Counted from the first letter of the stretch, positions 8,561 to 17,908 are shown. The stretch is DNA of 64,000 nucleotides from Curtobacterium sp. 9128 (GCF_900086645.1 NZ_LT576451.1:1550001-1614000), one strand, 5' to 3'. A program made the numbers and translations. Notes: generated by a model not told the origin, from the letters alone.

Positions 8561-9784
8561 ATGTCGAAGGCCACCGCGACGCGCCCCGAGCGTGTCCTCA
8601 TCGTGCACGCCCACCCCGACGACGAGACCCTGTCGTCCGGAGGCACCATCGCGACGCTCCTCGAGCTCGGGTCCGAGGTCACCGTGCTCACGGCGACCAG
8701 GGGCGAGCGCGGCGAGATGCTCACGCCGGAGCTGGCGCCGCTGTTCGGTGACGCGCCGCGCGTCGCCGCCCACCGTGAGACCGAGATCGCGGCGGCACTC
8801 GCCGCCCTCGGGGGACCGGCGCACCTCTGGCTCGGCGGACCCGGTGCCCGACCGACCGACCTGCCCGAGCGCCGCTACACGGACTCCGGCATGCAGTGGG
8901 GACCGGACGGGCGAGCGGTCGCCGCGGACGACGCCCCGGCCGATTCCCTGACGATGGCCGACCTCGGCGAGGTCGTCGACGACGTCCGCGCCGCGATCCG
9001 CTCCACGGCGGCGGACGCGGTCATCAGCTACGCAGACGACGGCGGGTACGGACATCCGGACCACGTGCGGGTGCACCACGCGGCGAAGTACGCGGCGAAG
9101 GCCGAGGACGTCCCGTTCTCGATGATCGTCGACCCGGGATCCGGTGAAGCGGACCTGACCGTGGACGTGCTCCCGGTCCGGGCGAAGGTCCGTGCGGCGG
9201 TCGAGCAGTACCGCTCCCAGGTCACCGTCGACCCCGTCGATCCCGCCGACCCGCTCGCTCTGTCATGGGTGATGCCGCACGGTGCGCGTCACCAGGCTCC
9301 GGCCACCGAGGCCTTCCGGCACGACACACCGCCGTCGGCGCCCGCTCCGGAGACGTACGCCGAGATGACCCCTGCCGGGAAGGCGACCGCGGTCGTCGTG
9401 TCGCTCGTGGTCGGGCTCCTCGCCGGCGGACTCGGCACGATCACCCACCAGCAGACCCTCGGTGCCTTCCCGATCGGCATCGTCCTCACGACGTTGATCG
9501 TCGTCGGGCTGACGGTCGGCGTGCGGTTGTTGTACCGGTCGCGGGCGATGGTCGCGGCGATCGGCATCGGGGTCATCGTCGCGACCCAGGTGCTGGTCTC
9601 GGTCGGCGGGCAGAGCTCCCCGCTCGTGCTCGCGAACACCGCCGGGTACGTGTGGACGTTCGGACCGGCGATCGTCGCCATGCTGGCGCTCGCGTGGCCA
9701 GACCTGTCCGGTGCGCGTGCCGCCGCTGACGCCCGTGTCGACGCCGACGGCCCGCGGTCAGGGACGCCGGCCGCCCGCGAGTAG
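8561..9784 (+). CDS. MshB-like PIG-L/LmbE deacetylase fused to a DUF6113-like membrane domain
   Basis: 407 residues. The N-terminal 260 residues are a zinc-dependent LmbE-fold deacetylase with AHPDDE at 17-22 and HPDH at 165-168. GGYGHPDHVRVHH resembles MshB, which deacetylates GlcNAc-inositol in mycothiol synthesis. From about residue 275 to 390 there are roughly four membrane helices, absent from classical MshB (about 300 aa). In M. tuberculosis mshB is followed by the separate small membrane gene Rv1171, so this looks like a fusion of the two (comparison from memory). ATG 8561 is preferred to TTG 8552. The stop TAG is shared with the -10 of the ferredoxin gene. Mycothiol S-conjugate amidase is the main alternative for the catalytic domain. 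Confidence 0.8.
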   Translation: MSKATATRPERVLIVHAHPDDETLSSGGTIATLLELGSEVTVLTATRGERGEMLTPELAPLFGDAPRVAAHRETEIAAALAALGGPAHLWLGGPGARPTDLPERRYTDSGMQWGPDGRAVAADDAPADSLTMADLGEVVDDVRAAIRSTAADAVISYADDGGYGHPDHVRVHHAAKYAAKAEDVPFSMIVDPGSGEADLTVDVLPVRAKVRAAVEQYRSQVTVDPVDPADPLALSWVMPHGARHQAPATEAFRHDTPPSAPAPETYAEMTPAGKATAVVVSLVVGLLAGGLGTITHQQTLGAFPIGIVLTTLIVVGLTVGVRLLYRSRAMVAAIGIGVIVATQVLVSVGGQSSPLVLANTAGYVWTFGPAIVAMLALAWPDLSGARAAADARVDADGPRSGTPAARE

Positions 9785-9787
9785 ACT
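9782..9787 (+). promoter_or_regulatory. -10 TAGACT of fdxA, overlapping previous stop
   Basis: The TAG stop of the upstream deacetylase is the first half of this hexamer. The predicted leader is about 27 nt and carries GAAGGGAG at 9803-9810. Confidence 0.55.
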
Positions 9788-9820
9788 CGAAGCGCTCAGT
9801 TCGAAGGGAGCAACCCGACC

Positions 9821-10138
9821 GTGACCTACGTGATCGCCCAGCCCTGTGTCGACGTCAAGGACCGCGCGTGCATCGACGAATGCCCCGTTGACTGCATCTA
9901 CGAGGGCGACCGCTCGCTGTACATCCACCCGGATGAGTGCGTGGACTGCGGCGCCTGCGAACCCGTCTGCCCGGTCGAGGCGATCTACTACGAGGACGAC
10001 CTCCCGGACGAGTGGGCCGACTACTACAAGGCCAACGTCGAGTTCTTCGACGAGGTGGGCTCCCCGGGCGGTGCCGCCAAGGTCGGGGTGATCCACAAGG
10101 ACCACCCGGTCGTCATGGCCGAACCGCCGCGCGGCTGA
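9821..10138 (+). CDS. fdxA: 7Fe-8S ferredoxin (FdxA/FdxC type)
   Basis: Small cytoplasmic electron carrier, 105 residues. The N-terminal half has the Cys pattern around CVDVKDRACIDECPVDCIY and CVDCGACEPVCPVEAI, as in [3Fe-4S][4Fe-4S] ferredoxins of Actinobacteria. The acidic C-terminal part (YYKANVEFFDEVGSPGGA) is typical of this family. The GTG start has GAAGGGAG 10 nt upstream. dapC begins 11 nt after the stop, so the two are very likely co-transcribed. The same fdxC-dapC pairing occurs in M. tuberculosis. Confidence 0.95.
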   Translation: MTYVIAQPCVDVKDRACIDECPVDCIYEGDRSLYIHPDECVDCGACEPVCPVEAIYYEDDLPDEWADYYKANVEFFDEVGSPGGAAKVGVIHKDHPVVMAEPPRG

Positions 10139-10149
10139 ACGACACGCAC

Positions 10150-11268
10150 GTGCCACTCGACCTCCCCGACTTCCCCTGGGACCAGCTCGTCCCGTTCAAG
10201 CAGCGCGCGGCCGAGTACGAGGGCGGCATCGTCGACCTCAGCGTCGGTTCCCCCGTCGATCCCACCCCATCGGTCATCCGGAGGGCGCTGTCCGACGCAA
10301 CGGACGCGCATGCCTACCCGCAGGTCGCCGGGACCCCTGCGCTCCGCCAGGCCATCGCCGACTGGTACGGCCGCCGCCACGGCGTGGAGCTGACCGAGGT
10401 CCAGACGCTGCCGACGATCGGGTCGAAGGAGTTCATCGCCGGACTCGCGCTCTGGCTCGGCATCGGGCGGGGGGACACCGTCGTGTTCCCCGCCGCCGCG
10501 TACCCGACGTACGAGCTCGGCGCGGCGCTCGTCGGTGCCACAGCCCTGGCGTCCGACGACCCTGCCGCGTGGCCGGAGGGCACGAAGCTCGTCTGGCTGA
10601 ACTCCCCGGGCAACCCCGACGGGCGGGTGCTCTCGATCGAGGAACTCCGCGTCGCCGTCGCGCGCGCCCGTGCCCTCGGCGCCGTGATCGTCGGGGACGA
10701 GTGCTACGCCGAACTCGGCTGGGAAGCACCCTTCGACCAGCAGCCGACCCCGACGATCCTCGACCCGCGCGTCGTGGGCGACTCCGTCGACGGTGTGCTC
10801 AGCGTGTACTCCCTGTCGAAGCAGTCCAACCTGGCCGGCTACCGGGCCGCCTTCGTCGCCGGCGACGCTGCGGTGCTCGCCGAGGTCCTGGCCGTCCGGA
10901 AGCACACCGGCATGATGCCGCCGCTGCCCGTGCAGCAGGCGATGATCTTCGCGCTCGAGGACCAGACGCACGTGCAGCAGCAGAAGGCGCTGTACCGTGC
11001 CCGTCGCGGCATGCTCCGACGTGCGCTCGAGGGCGCGGGCTTCCGCGTCGACCACAGCGAAGCGGGCCTGTACCTCTGGGCCACCAGGGGCGAACCGGCA
11101 CTCGACACGGTGGCGTGGCTGGCGGAGCGGGGCATCCTCGTCGCCCCGGGGACCTTCTACGGCGCGGCCGGCGGCGAGCACGTCCGTGTCGCCCTCACCG
11201 CGACGGACGAGCGGATCGCAGCGGCGGCCCAGCGGCTGACGAGCGGCCGACGCGTGGCTTCGGCGTAG
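10150..11268 (+). CDS. dapC: N-succinyldiaminopimelate aminotransferase DapC
   Basis: PLP-dependent class I/II aminotransferase, 372 residues, converting N-succinyl-2-amino-6-ketopimelate to N-succinyl-LL-diaminopimelate for lysine and peptidoglycan. It starts with the family opening PLDLPDFPWDQLVPFKQRA. It contains AYPQVAGTPALRQAI, NSPGNPDGR and the Schiff-base lysine in YSLSKQSNLAGYR. GTG 10150 is the only sensible start; the longer open frame overlaps ferredoxin. dapD and dapE lie nearby, supporting the succinylase branch. No ribosome-binding site is obvious, so translation may be coupled to fdxA. Confidence 0.93.
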   Translation: MPLDLPDFPWDQLVPFKQRAAEYEGGIVDLSVGSPVDPTPSVIRRALSDATDAHAYPQVAGTPALRQAIADWYGRRHGVELTEVQTLPTIGSKEFIAGLALWLGIGRGDTVVFPAAAYPTYELGAALVGATALASDDPAAWPEGTKLVWLNSPGNPDGRVLSIEELRVAVARARALGAVIVGDECYAELGWEAPFDQQPTPTILDPRVVGDSVDGVLSVYSLSKQSNLAGYRAAFVAGDAAVLAEVLAVRKHTGMMPPLPVQQAMIFALEDQTHVQQQKALYRARRGMLRRALEGAGFRVDHSEAGLYLWATRGEPALDTVAWLAERGILVAPGTFYGAAGGEHVRVALTATDERIAAAAQRLTSGRRVASA

Positions 11269-11354
11269 GCGACCAGGGCGGCGACCCGGCCGCAATTCGT
11301 GAGTCCCACCAAGTTCCGAGGCTCTGGGTGTGCGCGAGCGACAGACGGCGCGAT

Positions 11355-11360
11355 TAGGCT
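11355..11360 (+). promoter_or_regulatory. -10 TAGGCT, leaderless promoter of gltA
   Basis: Six nt precede GTG 11367. Confidence 0.55.
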
Positions 11361-11366
11361 GTTCTC

Positions 11367-12725
11367 GTGACTGACACTGCCAATGACGCTCAGAAGACGG
11401 CCACATCGCCAACGACGCCCGTCCCCGTGAGTCCCGCCGCCGAGCAGGCGACGGAGACCGCGACGCTGTCGTACCCGGGTGGGACGGCGGAGTTCCCGAT
11501 CCTGCCGAGCGTCGACGGCGCGTCCACGGTGGACATCTCGACCTTCAAGAAGCAGACCGGGATGAACACGCTCGACTACGGGTTCGTGAACACCGGGTCG
11601 ACGAAGAGCGCGATCACGTACATCGACGGCGACCAGGGCATCCTGCGGTACCGCGGGTACCCGATCGACCAGGTCGCCTCGAACTGCACGTTCCTCGAGG
11701 TCGCCTGGCTGCTCATCTACGGTGAGCTGCCGACCGAGTCCGAGCTCGAGGACTTCGACGCGCGCATCCGCCGGCACACGCTCCTGCACGAGGACCTCCG
11801 TCGCCTGTTCGACGCCCTGCCGCACTCGGCGCACCCGATGTCCGTGCTCTCCAGCGCGGTCAGTGCGCTGTCCACGTACTACGAGGACGACATGGACGTC
11901 GACGACCCGGAGAAGGTCGAGCTCCAGACCGTCCGGCTCCTCGCGAAGCTCCCGGTCATCGCCGCCTACGCGCACAAGAAGTCCATCGGGCAGGCGTTCC
12001 TGTACCCGGACAACTCGCTGTCGTTCGTCGACAACTTCCTGCGCCTGAACTTCGGCACCATGGCCGAGACCTACACGCCGAACCCGGTGCTGACGAAGGC
12101 GCTCGACCGGCTGCTCATCCTGCACGAGGACCACGAGCAGAACGCCTCCACCGCGACGGTCCGCCTGGTCGGCTCGACGAAGGCGAACATGTTCGCGTCG
12201 ATCTCCGCCGGCATCAACGCCCTGTACGGTCCACTGCACGGTGGCGCGAACGAAGCCGTCCTCGAGATGCTCCAGCAGATCAAGGACTCCGGCGAGCCGG
12301 TGCAGCGCTTCGTCGAGCGCGTGAAGAACAAGGAGCGCGGGGTGAAGCTCATGGGCTTCGGACACCGCGTCTACAAGAACTACGATCCCCGCGCGAAGCT
12401 CGTGAAGGAGTCGGCGGACGAGGTGCTCGAGTCCCTGGGCGTGCAGGACGACCTGCTCGACATCGCCCGCGAGCTCGAGGAGATCGCGCTCAGCGACCAG
12501 TACTTCATCGATCGCAAGCTGTACCCGAACGTGGACTTCTACACCGGCATCATCTACAAGGCGATGGGCTTCCCGCCGCGGATGTTCACCGTGCTGTTCG
12601 CGATCGGGCGCCTGCCCGGCTGGATCGCCCAGTGGCGCGAGCTCAACAACGACCCTCTCAACAAGATCGGTCGCCCGCAGCAGCTCTACGTGGGTTCCCC
12701 GAAGCGGGACCTGCCCGCTCGCTGA
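11367..12725 (+). CDS. gltA: Citrate synthase
   Basis: 452-residue hexameric-type citrate synthase, condensing oxaloacetate and acetyl-CoA at the entry to the TCA cycle. Catalytic residues are present: His in YGPLHGGANEAV, His in FGHRVYKNYDPR and Asp in PNVDFYTGI. YIDGDQGILRYRGYPI marks the N-terminal strand region of type II enzymes. About 30 N-terminal residues before TATLSYPGG are low-complexity Thr/Ala/Pro. The gene is transcribed alone from a leaderless promoter and ends in a convergent repeat region facing dapD. Confidence 0.97.
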   Translation: MTDTANDAQKTATSPTTPVPVSPAAEQATETATLSYPGGTAEFPILPSVDGASTVDISTFKKQTGMNTLDYGFVNTGSTKSAITYIDGDQGILRYRGYPIDQVASNCTFLEVAWLLIYGELPTESELEDFDARIRRHTLLHEDLRRLFDALPHSAHPMSVLSSAVSALSTYYEDDMDVDDPEKVELQTVRLLAKLPVIAAYAHKKSIGQAFLYPDNSLSFVDNFLRLNFGTMAETYTPNPVLTKALDRLLILHEDHEQNASTATVRLVGSTKANMFASISAGINALYGPLHGGANEAVLEMLQQIKDSGEPVQRFVERVKNKERGVKLMGFGHRVYKNYDPRAKLVKESADEVLESLGVQDDLLDIARELEEIALSDQYFIDRKLYPNVDFYTGIIYKAMGFPPRMFTVLFAIGRLPGWIAQWRELNNDPLNKIGRPQQLYVGSPKRDLPAR

Positions 12726-13046
12726 CGCAGAGGCCGCGTGGTCGCGCCCGCCGACGAACATCGCGCCCCGTCGTGACGGGGCGCGATGTTCGTGCGGGGG
12801 TGCGACGCTGCGCGCGACCGCTCCACCGTGAACTGCAACCGTCTGGAGGCCCGGTGCCGGTCTCGCGGACCGGCACCGGGCCTCCAGGCGGTTGCCTGCG
12901 TGAGCACGAGGTCGCCGGCCCAGCGCGCACCCCGGCGGCGCGTGCGCCGACGATCTGCCGCCTGGTCGCGCCCGCCGACGAACATCGCGCCCCGTCGTGA
13001 CGGGGCGCGATGTTCGTGCGGGGGCGCGATGCGCGCGGGTGCGTCG
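12726..13046. repeat. Convergent gap with duplicated 62-bp repeat and palindrome A variant
   Basis: A 62-bp block at 12739-12800 is repeated exactly at 12963-13024. Each copy contains arms CGAACATCGCGCCCCGTC and its complement around GT. Between them lies the palindrome A variant at 12843-12887. No gene or T-rich terminator is seen. Confidence 0.9.
12843..12887. repeat. Palindrome A variant (CTGGAGGCCCGGTGCCGGTC arms)
   Basis: Twenty-base arms with a 5-nt loop. It keeps the GGAGGC-CGGTGC core of the family. Confidence 0.85.
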
Positions 13047-14006
13047 CTACGCGTGGAGCGCGGTGTTGAGCTGGATGCCCTCGCCCTGGCGCTGCAGCGC
13101 CTCCACGGCGCCGGAGACGCTGTTGCGGCGGAACAGGATGTTCGGCGCGCCGGACAGCTCGGCTGCCTTCACGGTCTTCGGGGTGCCGTCGGGGTTCGGC
13201 GCCGATCCGACCAGCACGACCTTGGTGCCGGCGGTGACGTAGAGGCCGGCTTCGATGACGGAGTCGTCGCCGAGGGAGATGCCGAGCCCGGCGTTCGCCC
13301 CGAGGAGTGCGCGCTCGCCGAGCGAGACGCGGTGCGTGCCGCCGCCGGAGAGCGTGCCCATGATGGACGCCCCGCCGCCGATGTCGGTGCCGTTGCCGAC
13401 GACGACGCCCTGGGACACGCGGCCCTCGATCATGGCGTCACCGAGGGTGCCGGCGTTGAAGTTGACGAAGCCCTCGTGCATGACGGTGGTGCCCGGTGCG
13501 AGGTGTGCGCCCAGTCGGACACGGTTGGCGTCGCCGATGCGGACCCGGTCCGGCACGACGTAGTCGACCAGGCGGGGGAACTTGTCGATCGCGTGCACGG
13601 CGATGCCCGCGCGCTGCAGGGACGGGCGGAGGCGCGTCAGGTCGGCGGGGAGCACGGGCCCGGCGTTCGTCCACGCGACGATCGGCAGGTGGCCGAAGAC
13701 GCCGTCGAGGTTGATCGTGTTCGGGCGCACGTGCAGGTGGCTGAGGAGGTGCAGGCGCAGGTAGGCGTCCGGGGTGCTGGCCGGGGCCGCGTCGATCTCG
13801 ATCTCGACCGTGACGGCCTCGATGCGGACCCCACGGCGGTCGTCCTCGCCGATGTGCTCCTGCAGCTCGAGGGGGAACTCGGCGTCCGCGGGGAGCGCGC
13901 CGAGGTGCGTCTCCGGGAACCAGGTGTCGAGCTCGGTGCCGTCGGAGGCGACGGTCGCGAGGCCGTGGCCCCAGGCGGAGGTCGGGCGGGCGGTGGTGTC
14001 GGTCAC
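13047..14006 (-). CDS. dapD: Tetrahydrodipicolinate N-succinyltransferase DapD
   Basis: 319-residue acyltransferase that succinylates tetrahydrodipicolinate using succinyl-CoA. The C-terminal half shows the left-handed beta-helix hexapeptide pattern (for example [36 protein letters not shown]). Length and the opening [23 protein letters not shown] fit the actinobacterial DapD type rather than the shorter E. coli enzyme. The start is GTG at 14006, directly at the predicted transcription start. It diverges from dapE with only 35 bp between start codons. Confidence 0.95.
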   Translation of the reverse strand: MTDTTARPTSAWGHGLATVASDGTELDTWFPETHLGALPADAEFPLELQEHIGEDDRRGVRIEAVTVEIEIDAAPASTPDAYLRLHLLSHLHVRPNTINLDGVFGHLPIVAWTNAGPVLPADLTRLRPSLQRAGIAVHAIDKFPRLVDYVVPDRVRIGDANRVRLGAHLAPGTTVMHEGFVNFNAGTLGDAMIEGRVSQGVVVGNGTDIGGGASIMGTLSGGGTHRVSLGERALLGANAGLGISLGDDSVIEAGLYVTAGTKVVLVGSAPNPDGTPKTVKAAELSGAPNILFRRNSVSGAVEALQRQGEGIQLNTALHA

Positions 14007-14041
14007 GGCTCCAGGGTAGTGGTGCCCGGTAGGGTGACCGC
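14007..14041. promoter_or_regulatory. 35-bp divergent dapD/dapE promoter region
   Basis: dapD has TACCCT (complement of 14013-14018) with a 6-nt spacer to GTG 14006. dapE has TAGGGT (14030-14035) with a 6-nt spacer to ATG 14042. Any -35 element of one gene must overlap the -10 or coding start of the other. Confidence 0.6.
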
Positions 14042-15124
14042 ATGCCGGAGCAGCTCGACCTCACCGCCTCGTCCATCGACATCACCCGTGCCATCTGCGA
14101 CATCGAGTCGGTGTCCGGCAACGAGCGGTCCCTCGCCGACGCGATCGAGGCGGTGCTCGCGCCGCTGCCGCACCTCGAGGTGATCCGCGACGGTGACGCG
14201 ATCGTCGCGCGCACGAACCTCGGCCGTGACCGCCGCGTGGTGATCGCCGGCCACATCGACACCGTGCCGCTGAACGACAACCTGCCGACAGAGTTCCGGA
14301 CGGCGGAGGACGGCACGGAGATCCTCTGGGGGCGTGGGACCGTCGACATGAAGGCGGGTTGCGCGGTGCAGTTGAAGCTCGCGTACGACCTGGCGGCACC
14401 GTCGGTGGACGTCACGTGGGTCTGGTACGACCACGAGGAGGTGTCCGATGCGCTGAACGGCCTGGGACGCCTCGCCCGCACGCGCCCGGAGCTCTTGGCC
14501 GGCGACTTCGCCATCCTCGGTGAGCCGTCCGGCGCCCAGATCGAGGGCGGCTGCAACGGCAACCTCCGCGCCGAGATCCGTGCCTACGGCAAGCGTTCGC
14601 ACAGCGCCCGCAGCTGGATCGGCGACAACGCCATCCACAAGGCGGCACCGATCCTGGCGACCCTGGCCGCGTACGAGCCGCGCACGGTCGAGGTCGACGG
14701 GCTCGAGTACCGCGAGGGCCTCAACGCCGTGGGGATCACCGGCGGCATCGCCGGCAACGTCATCCCGGACGAGGTCATGGTCCACGTGAACTACCGGTTC
14801 GCGCCGTCCCGTTCGGCTGACGAGGCCGTCGCGCACATCCGTGAGCTGTTCGACGGCTACCAGGTGGACATCGTCGACCTGGCCGCCGGCGCACGCCCGG
14901 GTCTCGACGCGCCGCTCGCGCAGGACTTCGTCGCCGCGGTCGGCGGCCCCGAGCCCCGCCCGAAGTACGGCTGGACCGACGTCGCCCGTTTCTCGGCCCT
15001 CGGCGTCCCCGCCGTGAACTACGGCCCGGGCGAGCCGGTGTTCGCACACCACGACGACGAACAGGTCCCCGTCGCGCAGATCACCGCGGTCGAGGACGGT
15101 CTGCGTCGGTGGCTGACGGCGTGA
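14042..15124 (+). CDS. dapE: Succinyl-diaminopimelate desuccinylase DapE
   Basis: M20 di-zinc hydrolase, 360 residues, releasing LL-diaminopimelate from its succinyl derivative. Ligands and catalytic residues are visible in [53 protein letters not shown] and [12 protein letters not shown] dimerisation domain lies between. It begins with ATG at the predicted transcription start. The stop overlaps the GTG of the mannosyltransferase-like gene (GTGA), so the two form an operon even though the second enzyme is unrelated to lysine synthesis. Confidence 0.96.
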   Translation: MPEQLDLTASSIDITRAICDIESVSGNERSLADAIEAVLAPLPHLEVIRDGDAIVARTNLGRDRRVVIAGHIDTVPLNDNLPTEFRTAEDGTEILWGRGTVDMKAGCAVQLKLAYDLAAPSVDVTWVWYDHEEVSDALNGLGRLARTRPELLAGDFAILGEPSGAQIEGGCNGNLRAEIRAYGKRSHSARSWIGDNAIHKAAPILATLAAYEPRTVEVDGLEYREGLNAVGITGGIAGNVIPDEVMVHVNYRFAPSRSADEAVAHIRELFDGYQVDIVDLAAGARPGLDAPLAQDFVAAVGGPEPRPKYGWTDVARFSALGVPAVNYGPGEPVFAHHDDEQVPVAQITAVEDGLRRWLTA

Positions 15125-16371
15125 CCACGGCGTCGCCGTCCGGCTCCGTGCCGGTCCGGCGTCCACGGCCAGGGGTCGCGCGCTGGCGTGCCCGGTACCG
15201 CGTCGTGCCCTGGTGGGCGCGGATCACCGTCCTCTACGTGCTCGCCCGGATCGTCACCGGCACGATGCTCATGGGGTTCTCGAGCATCCAGACCGCGAAC
15301 TCGTTCACGTTGTCGCACCCGCCGTACCTGTCGTTCGCGTCGATCTGGGACGGTGCCTGGTACCGGGTGATCGCCTCGGCCGGGTACCCCTCGACGCTGC
15401 CGCTCGACACCGCAGGGCACGTCACCGAGAACGCGTGGGCGTTCATGCCGGCGTACCCGTTCCTCGTCCGCGGGCTGATGCTGCTCACGGGGGCGTCCTT
15501 CGAGCTCGTCGCGGTCTCGGTGTCGCTCGTCGCCGGCTGGGGTGCTGCGCTGGTCTTCCGCCGGCTGATGGGGCGGTTCCTCGACCCGGCGCGGGCGACG
15601 TTCGCGACGGTGCTGTTCTGCGTCGCGCCGGTCTCGGTCATGTTCCAGGTCGCCTACGCCGAGGCGATGGGGCTGTTCCTGCTGCTCGCCACGTTGATGC
15701 TCCTCGTGCAGCGCCGGTTCTGGACGATGCTGCCCGTCGTGCTGCTGCTCGGCATGACCCGCCCCACGGGGCTGGCGTTCGCGCTGCTGATGGTGCTCGT
15801 CATCGGCGTGTGGTGGCTCCGGCCCGCGTGGGTGCGGATGCCGTCGCGCCCGTCGTTCCGGTCGCTCGTCCCGCCGGCGGTCGTGGCGGTCGTCTCCGGT
15901 CTGGTCGGGCTCGCGTGGCCGGCGATCGCGTGGGCGGTCACCGGCGTCCCGAGGGCGTACACGGACACGGAGCTCGCCTGGCGGTCGTCCTACATCGGGT
16001 GGAAGGAGCTCGTGCCGTTCGCCCCGTGGGTGCAGGGCTTCGGGTGGTGGTTCCGGCAGCCGGCCGGCGGGGTGCTGCTCGCCCTGGTGCTCGTCGGGTT
16101 CGCGGCGTTCGTGTTCATGCCACCCGCTCGGCGGATCGGGCTCGAGCTGCGGCTCTGGGCGGTCGCCTACCTGGTGTACCTGCTCGCGGTGTTCTTCCCG
16201 CAGTCCAGCACGTGGCGCATCCTGCTGCCGATCGCACCGCTGCTCGGGATCGTGGCGCTGCCGCGGTCACGGGTGTACCGCGTGCTGGTCGTCGTGCTGT
16301 GCGTCGTGCTGCAGTGGGTGTGGATGTACTACTGCTGGTGGGTCGACGGCTACGACTGGACCCCGCCGTGA
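15121..16371 (+). CDS. PIG-V-like membrane mannosyltransferase
   Basis: Polytopic membrane protein of 416 residues with about ten hydrophobic helices. [17 protein letters not shown] near the first luminal loop matches the aspartate-containing motif of GT-C/PIG-V mannosyltransferases, which use polyprenyl-phosphate mannose. The start is GTG 15121, which overlaps the dapE stop; GTG 15109 in the same frame is less likely. The 3' end overlaps the convergent AI-2E family gene by 22 bp. The acceptor (lipoglycan or glycoprotein) cannot be told from the sequence. Confidence 0.75.
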   Translation: MTTASPSGSVPVRRPRPGVARWRARYRVVPWWARITVLYVLARIVTGTMLMGFSSIQTANSFTLSHPPYLSFASIWDGAWYRVIASAGYPSTLPLDTAGHVTENAWAFMPAYPFLVRGLMLLTGASFELVAVSVSLVAGWGAALVFRRLMGRFLDPARATFATVLFCVAPVSVMFQVAYAEAMGLFLLLATLMLLVQRRFWTMLPVVLLLGMTRPTGLAFALLMVLVIGVWWLRPAWVRMPSRPSFRSLVPPAVVAVVSGLVGLAWPAIAWAVTGVPRAYTDTELAWRSSYIGWKELVPFAPWVQGFGWWFRQPAGGVLLALVLVGFAAFVFMPPARRIGLELRLWAVAYLVYLLAVFFPQSSTWRILLPIAPLLGIVALPRSRVYRVLVVVLCVVLQWVWMYYCWWVDGYDWTPP

Positions 16372-17513
16372 TCGGTGGGGGCTGCGTCCGCGCTCGCGTC
16401 GAGCGCTTCGGCCGCTGATCCGTCCTCGGGCCTCCACGCGGCGGCGGCCGTCACCATCGCGTTGACCGTCGCGATGAACGGCACCGCGAAGAAGGCGCCG
16501 ACCACCCCGGCGATCGTCGTCCCGGCGGTGACGCCGAGCACGACGCCGAGCGGGTGCACCTTGACGGCGCTGCCCGTGAGGAACGGGTGCAGCACGTGAC
16601 TCTCGAGCTGCTGCACGAGCACCACGATGCCGAGCATGATGAGCGCCGGCACCCAGCCGTTGAACACGAGCGCGACGAGCACGGCGACGACGCCGGCGAC
16701 GATCGCGCCGACGACGGGGACGAAGGCGCCCATGAACACGATCACGCCGATCGGGATCGCGAGCGGCACCTGGAGGATGAGCGCGCCGATCACCACGCCG
16801 AGGGCATCGGTGATCGCCACGACGAGCTGCACGCGGATGAAGCTCGTGAGGGTCTTCCACCCGGCGGCACCGGCGACGTCGATGCGCGGTCGTGCCCGTC
16901 GCGGGAAGATCCGGACGACCCATGCCCAGATCCGCGGCCCGTCGATGAGCACGAAGATCGTCGTGAAGACGATGATGAACAGGCCCTCGAGCGCGTGGAC
17001 CGCCCCGGTGCCGGCCTCCTGGAAGCCCGAGAGGATCGACGAGGCGTGCGACTGCAGGTACGCGGTGCCCTTCGACACCCACTCGTTGACCTGCTTGACC
17101 GTGATGCCGAACGGTTCGCTGTCGAGCAGGGACTGCAGCGAGCGGATCTGCACGTGCAGCCGGTGTTCGAGCGACGGCAGGTCGTACCGGATCTGTGCCG
17201 TGACGACGAGGGCGAGGACACCGATCACCACGACGACGAGGATCAGGCTCGACAGCACCGCCGCCCATTTCGGCCAGCGGTGGCGCTGCAGGAACGACGA
17301 CATCGGAGCGAGCAGCGCGCACAGGAGCAGCGCGATGAGGAACGGGACGACGATCTCGCTGAGCAGGACGACCAGCGCGATCACGACGGCCAGGAGCGCG
17401 CCGACCACGAGCAGTCGCCACGAGAACGCGCCGGCGATGCGCATGCCGGCGGGCACGGCGTCGTCGGCTCCGGGAGCGGGGTCCGGACGGCGCATGGAGG
17501 GAATGATCGGCAC
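16350..17513 (-). CDS. AI-2E family (TqsA/YdiK-like) membrane transporter
   Basis: 387-residue inner-membrane protein with the family layout: two or three N-terminal helices (LLVVGALLAVVIALVVLLSEIVVPFLIALLLCALL), a central amphipathic region and a C-terminal helix bundle with VFMGAFVPVVGAIVAG and the PFLTGSAVKVHPLGVVLG motif. Family members export small molecules or act as Na+/H+ antiporters; autoinducer-2 export is shown for only a few. GTG 17513 is chosen over ATG 17495 because TACCCT lies 6 nt upstream. It ends inside the convergent mannosyltransferase gene (22-bp overlap). Confidence 0.85.
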   Translation of the reverse strand: MPIIPSMRRPDPAPGADDAVPAGMRIAGAFSWRLLVVGALLAVVIALVVLLSEIVVPFLIALLLCALLAPMSSFLQRHRWPKWAAVLSSLILVVVVIGVLALVVTAQIRYDLPSLEHRLHVQIRSLQSLLDSEPFGITVKQVNEWVSKGTAYLQSHASSILSGFQEAGTGAVHALEGLFIIVFTTIFVLIDGPRIWAWVVRIFPRRARPRIDVAGAAGWKTLTSFIRVQLVVAITDALGVVIGALILQVPLAIPIGVIVFMGAFVPVVGAIVAGVVAVLVALVFNGWVPALIMLGIVVLVQQLESHVLHPFLTGSAVKVHPLGVVLGVTAGTTIAGVVGAFFAVPFIATVNAMVTAAAAWRPEDGSAAEALDASADAAPTDHGGVQS

Positions 17514-17519
17514 GCACAC

Positions 17520-17525
17520 AGGGTA
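17520..17525 (-). promoter_or_regulatory. -10 TACCCT, leaderless promoter of AI-2E family gene
   Basis: Six nt precede GTG 17513 on the minus strand. Confidence 0.55.
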
Positions 17526-17600
17526 GGGAGAAAGGTCGCGAGAACGACGTGATCGATGGCCCCCAACCTGGGCGGTTTCGCAGTTGGCCCTTCCGTACGG

Positions 17601-17606
17601 GATAAT
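17601..17606 (+). promoter_or_regulatory. Candidate -10 GATAAT of DUF3117 gene
   Basis: It lies 34 bp before the ATG. The predicted leader has a strong GAAAGGGGA ribosome-binding site, unlike the leaderless neighbours. Confidence 0.45.
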
Positions 17607-17640
17607 GGGACGGCATGTACTGCACGAAAGGGGACATCTG

Positions 17641-17811
17641 ATGGCAGCCATGAAGCCGAGGACCGGTGACGGGCCGATGGAGGCTGTTAAGGAGGGTCGA
17701 CTCATCATCGTGCGGGTTCCGCTCGAAGGTGGAGGCCGCCTGGTCGTCTCGGTCAACGACGCCGAGGCCAAGGAACTCCACGACGCACTCGCCGAGGTCG
17801 TCTCGGCATAG
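17641..17811 (+). CDS. DUF3117 small conserved protein
   Basis: 56 residues, MAAMKPRTGDGPMEAVKEGR and onwards, with almost the whole length matching the DUF3117 family that is near-universal in Actinobacteria (Rv1211 in M. tuberculosis, from memory). It is predicted to be soluble and of unknown function. The start is fixed by GAAAGGGGA 9 nt upstream. It has a strong terminator right after it and looks like an independently and well expressed unit. Confidence 0.93.
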   Translation: MAAMKPRTGDGPMEAVKEGRLIIVRVPLEGGGRLVVSVNDAEAKELHDALAEVVSA

Positions 17812-17823
17812 TTCGTCGACGCT

Positions 17824-17869
17824 CCACAGCAGAGGGCCCGGAACGCGTACGTTCCGGGCCCTCTGTGGT
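17824..17869 (+). terminator. Strong hairpin terminator after DUF3117 gene
   Basis: Arms AGAGGGCCCGGAACG and CGTTCCGGGCCCTCT around CGTA, with outer CCACAG/CTGTGG pairs. No long T run follows, as is usual in this GC range. Confidence 0.8.
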
Positions 17870-17908
17870 CCGTGCGCGGTTGTCGTCGGTCGCCGCCATG
17901 ATGGTCGC

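Noticed and set aside
10139..10149. Separate promoter for dapC
   Set aside because: Just 11 bp after fdxA with no -10-like hexamer; co-transcription is simpler.
12739..13024. Attachment sites of an integrated element (62-bp direct repeats)
   Set aside because: Only 162 bp lie between the copies, with no integrase or cargo.
15109..15120. GTG 15109 as start of the mannosyltransferase-like gene
   Set aside because: GTG 15121 overlaps the dapE stop as GTGA, the same coupling used by four other gene pairs here (three GTGA, one ATGA).
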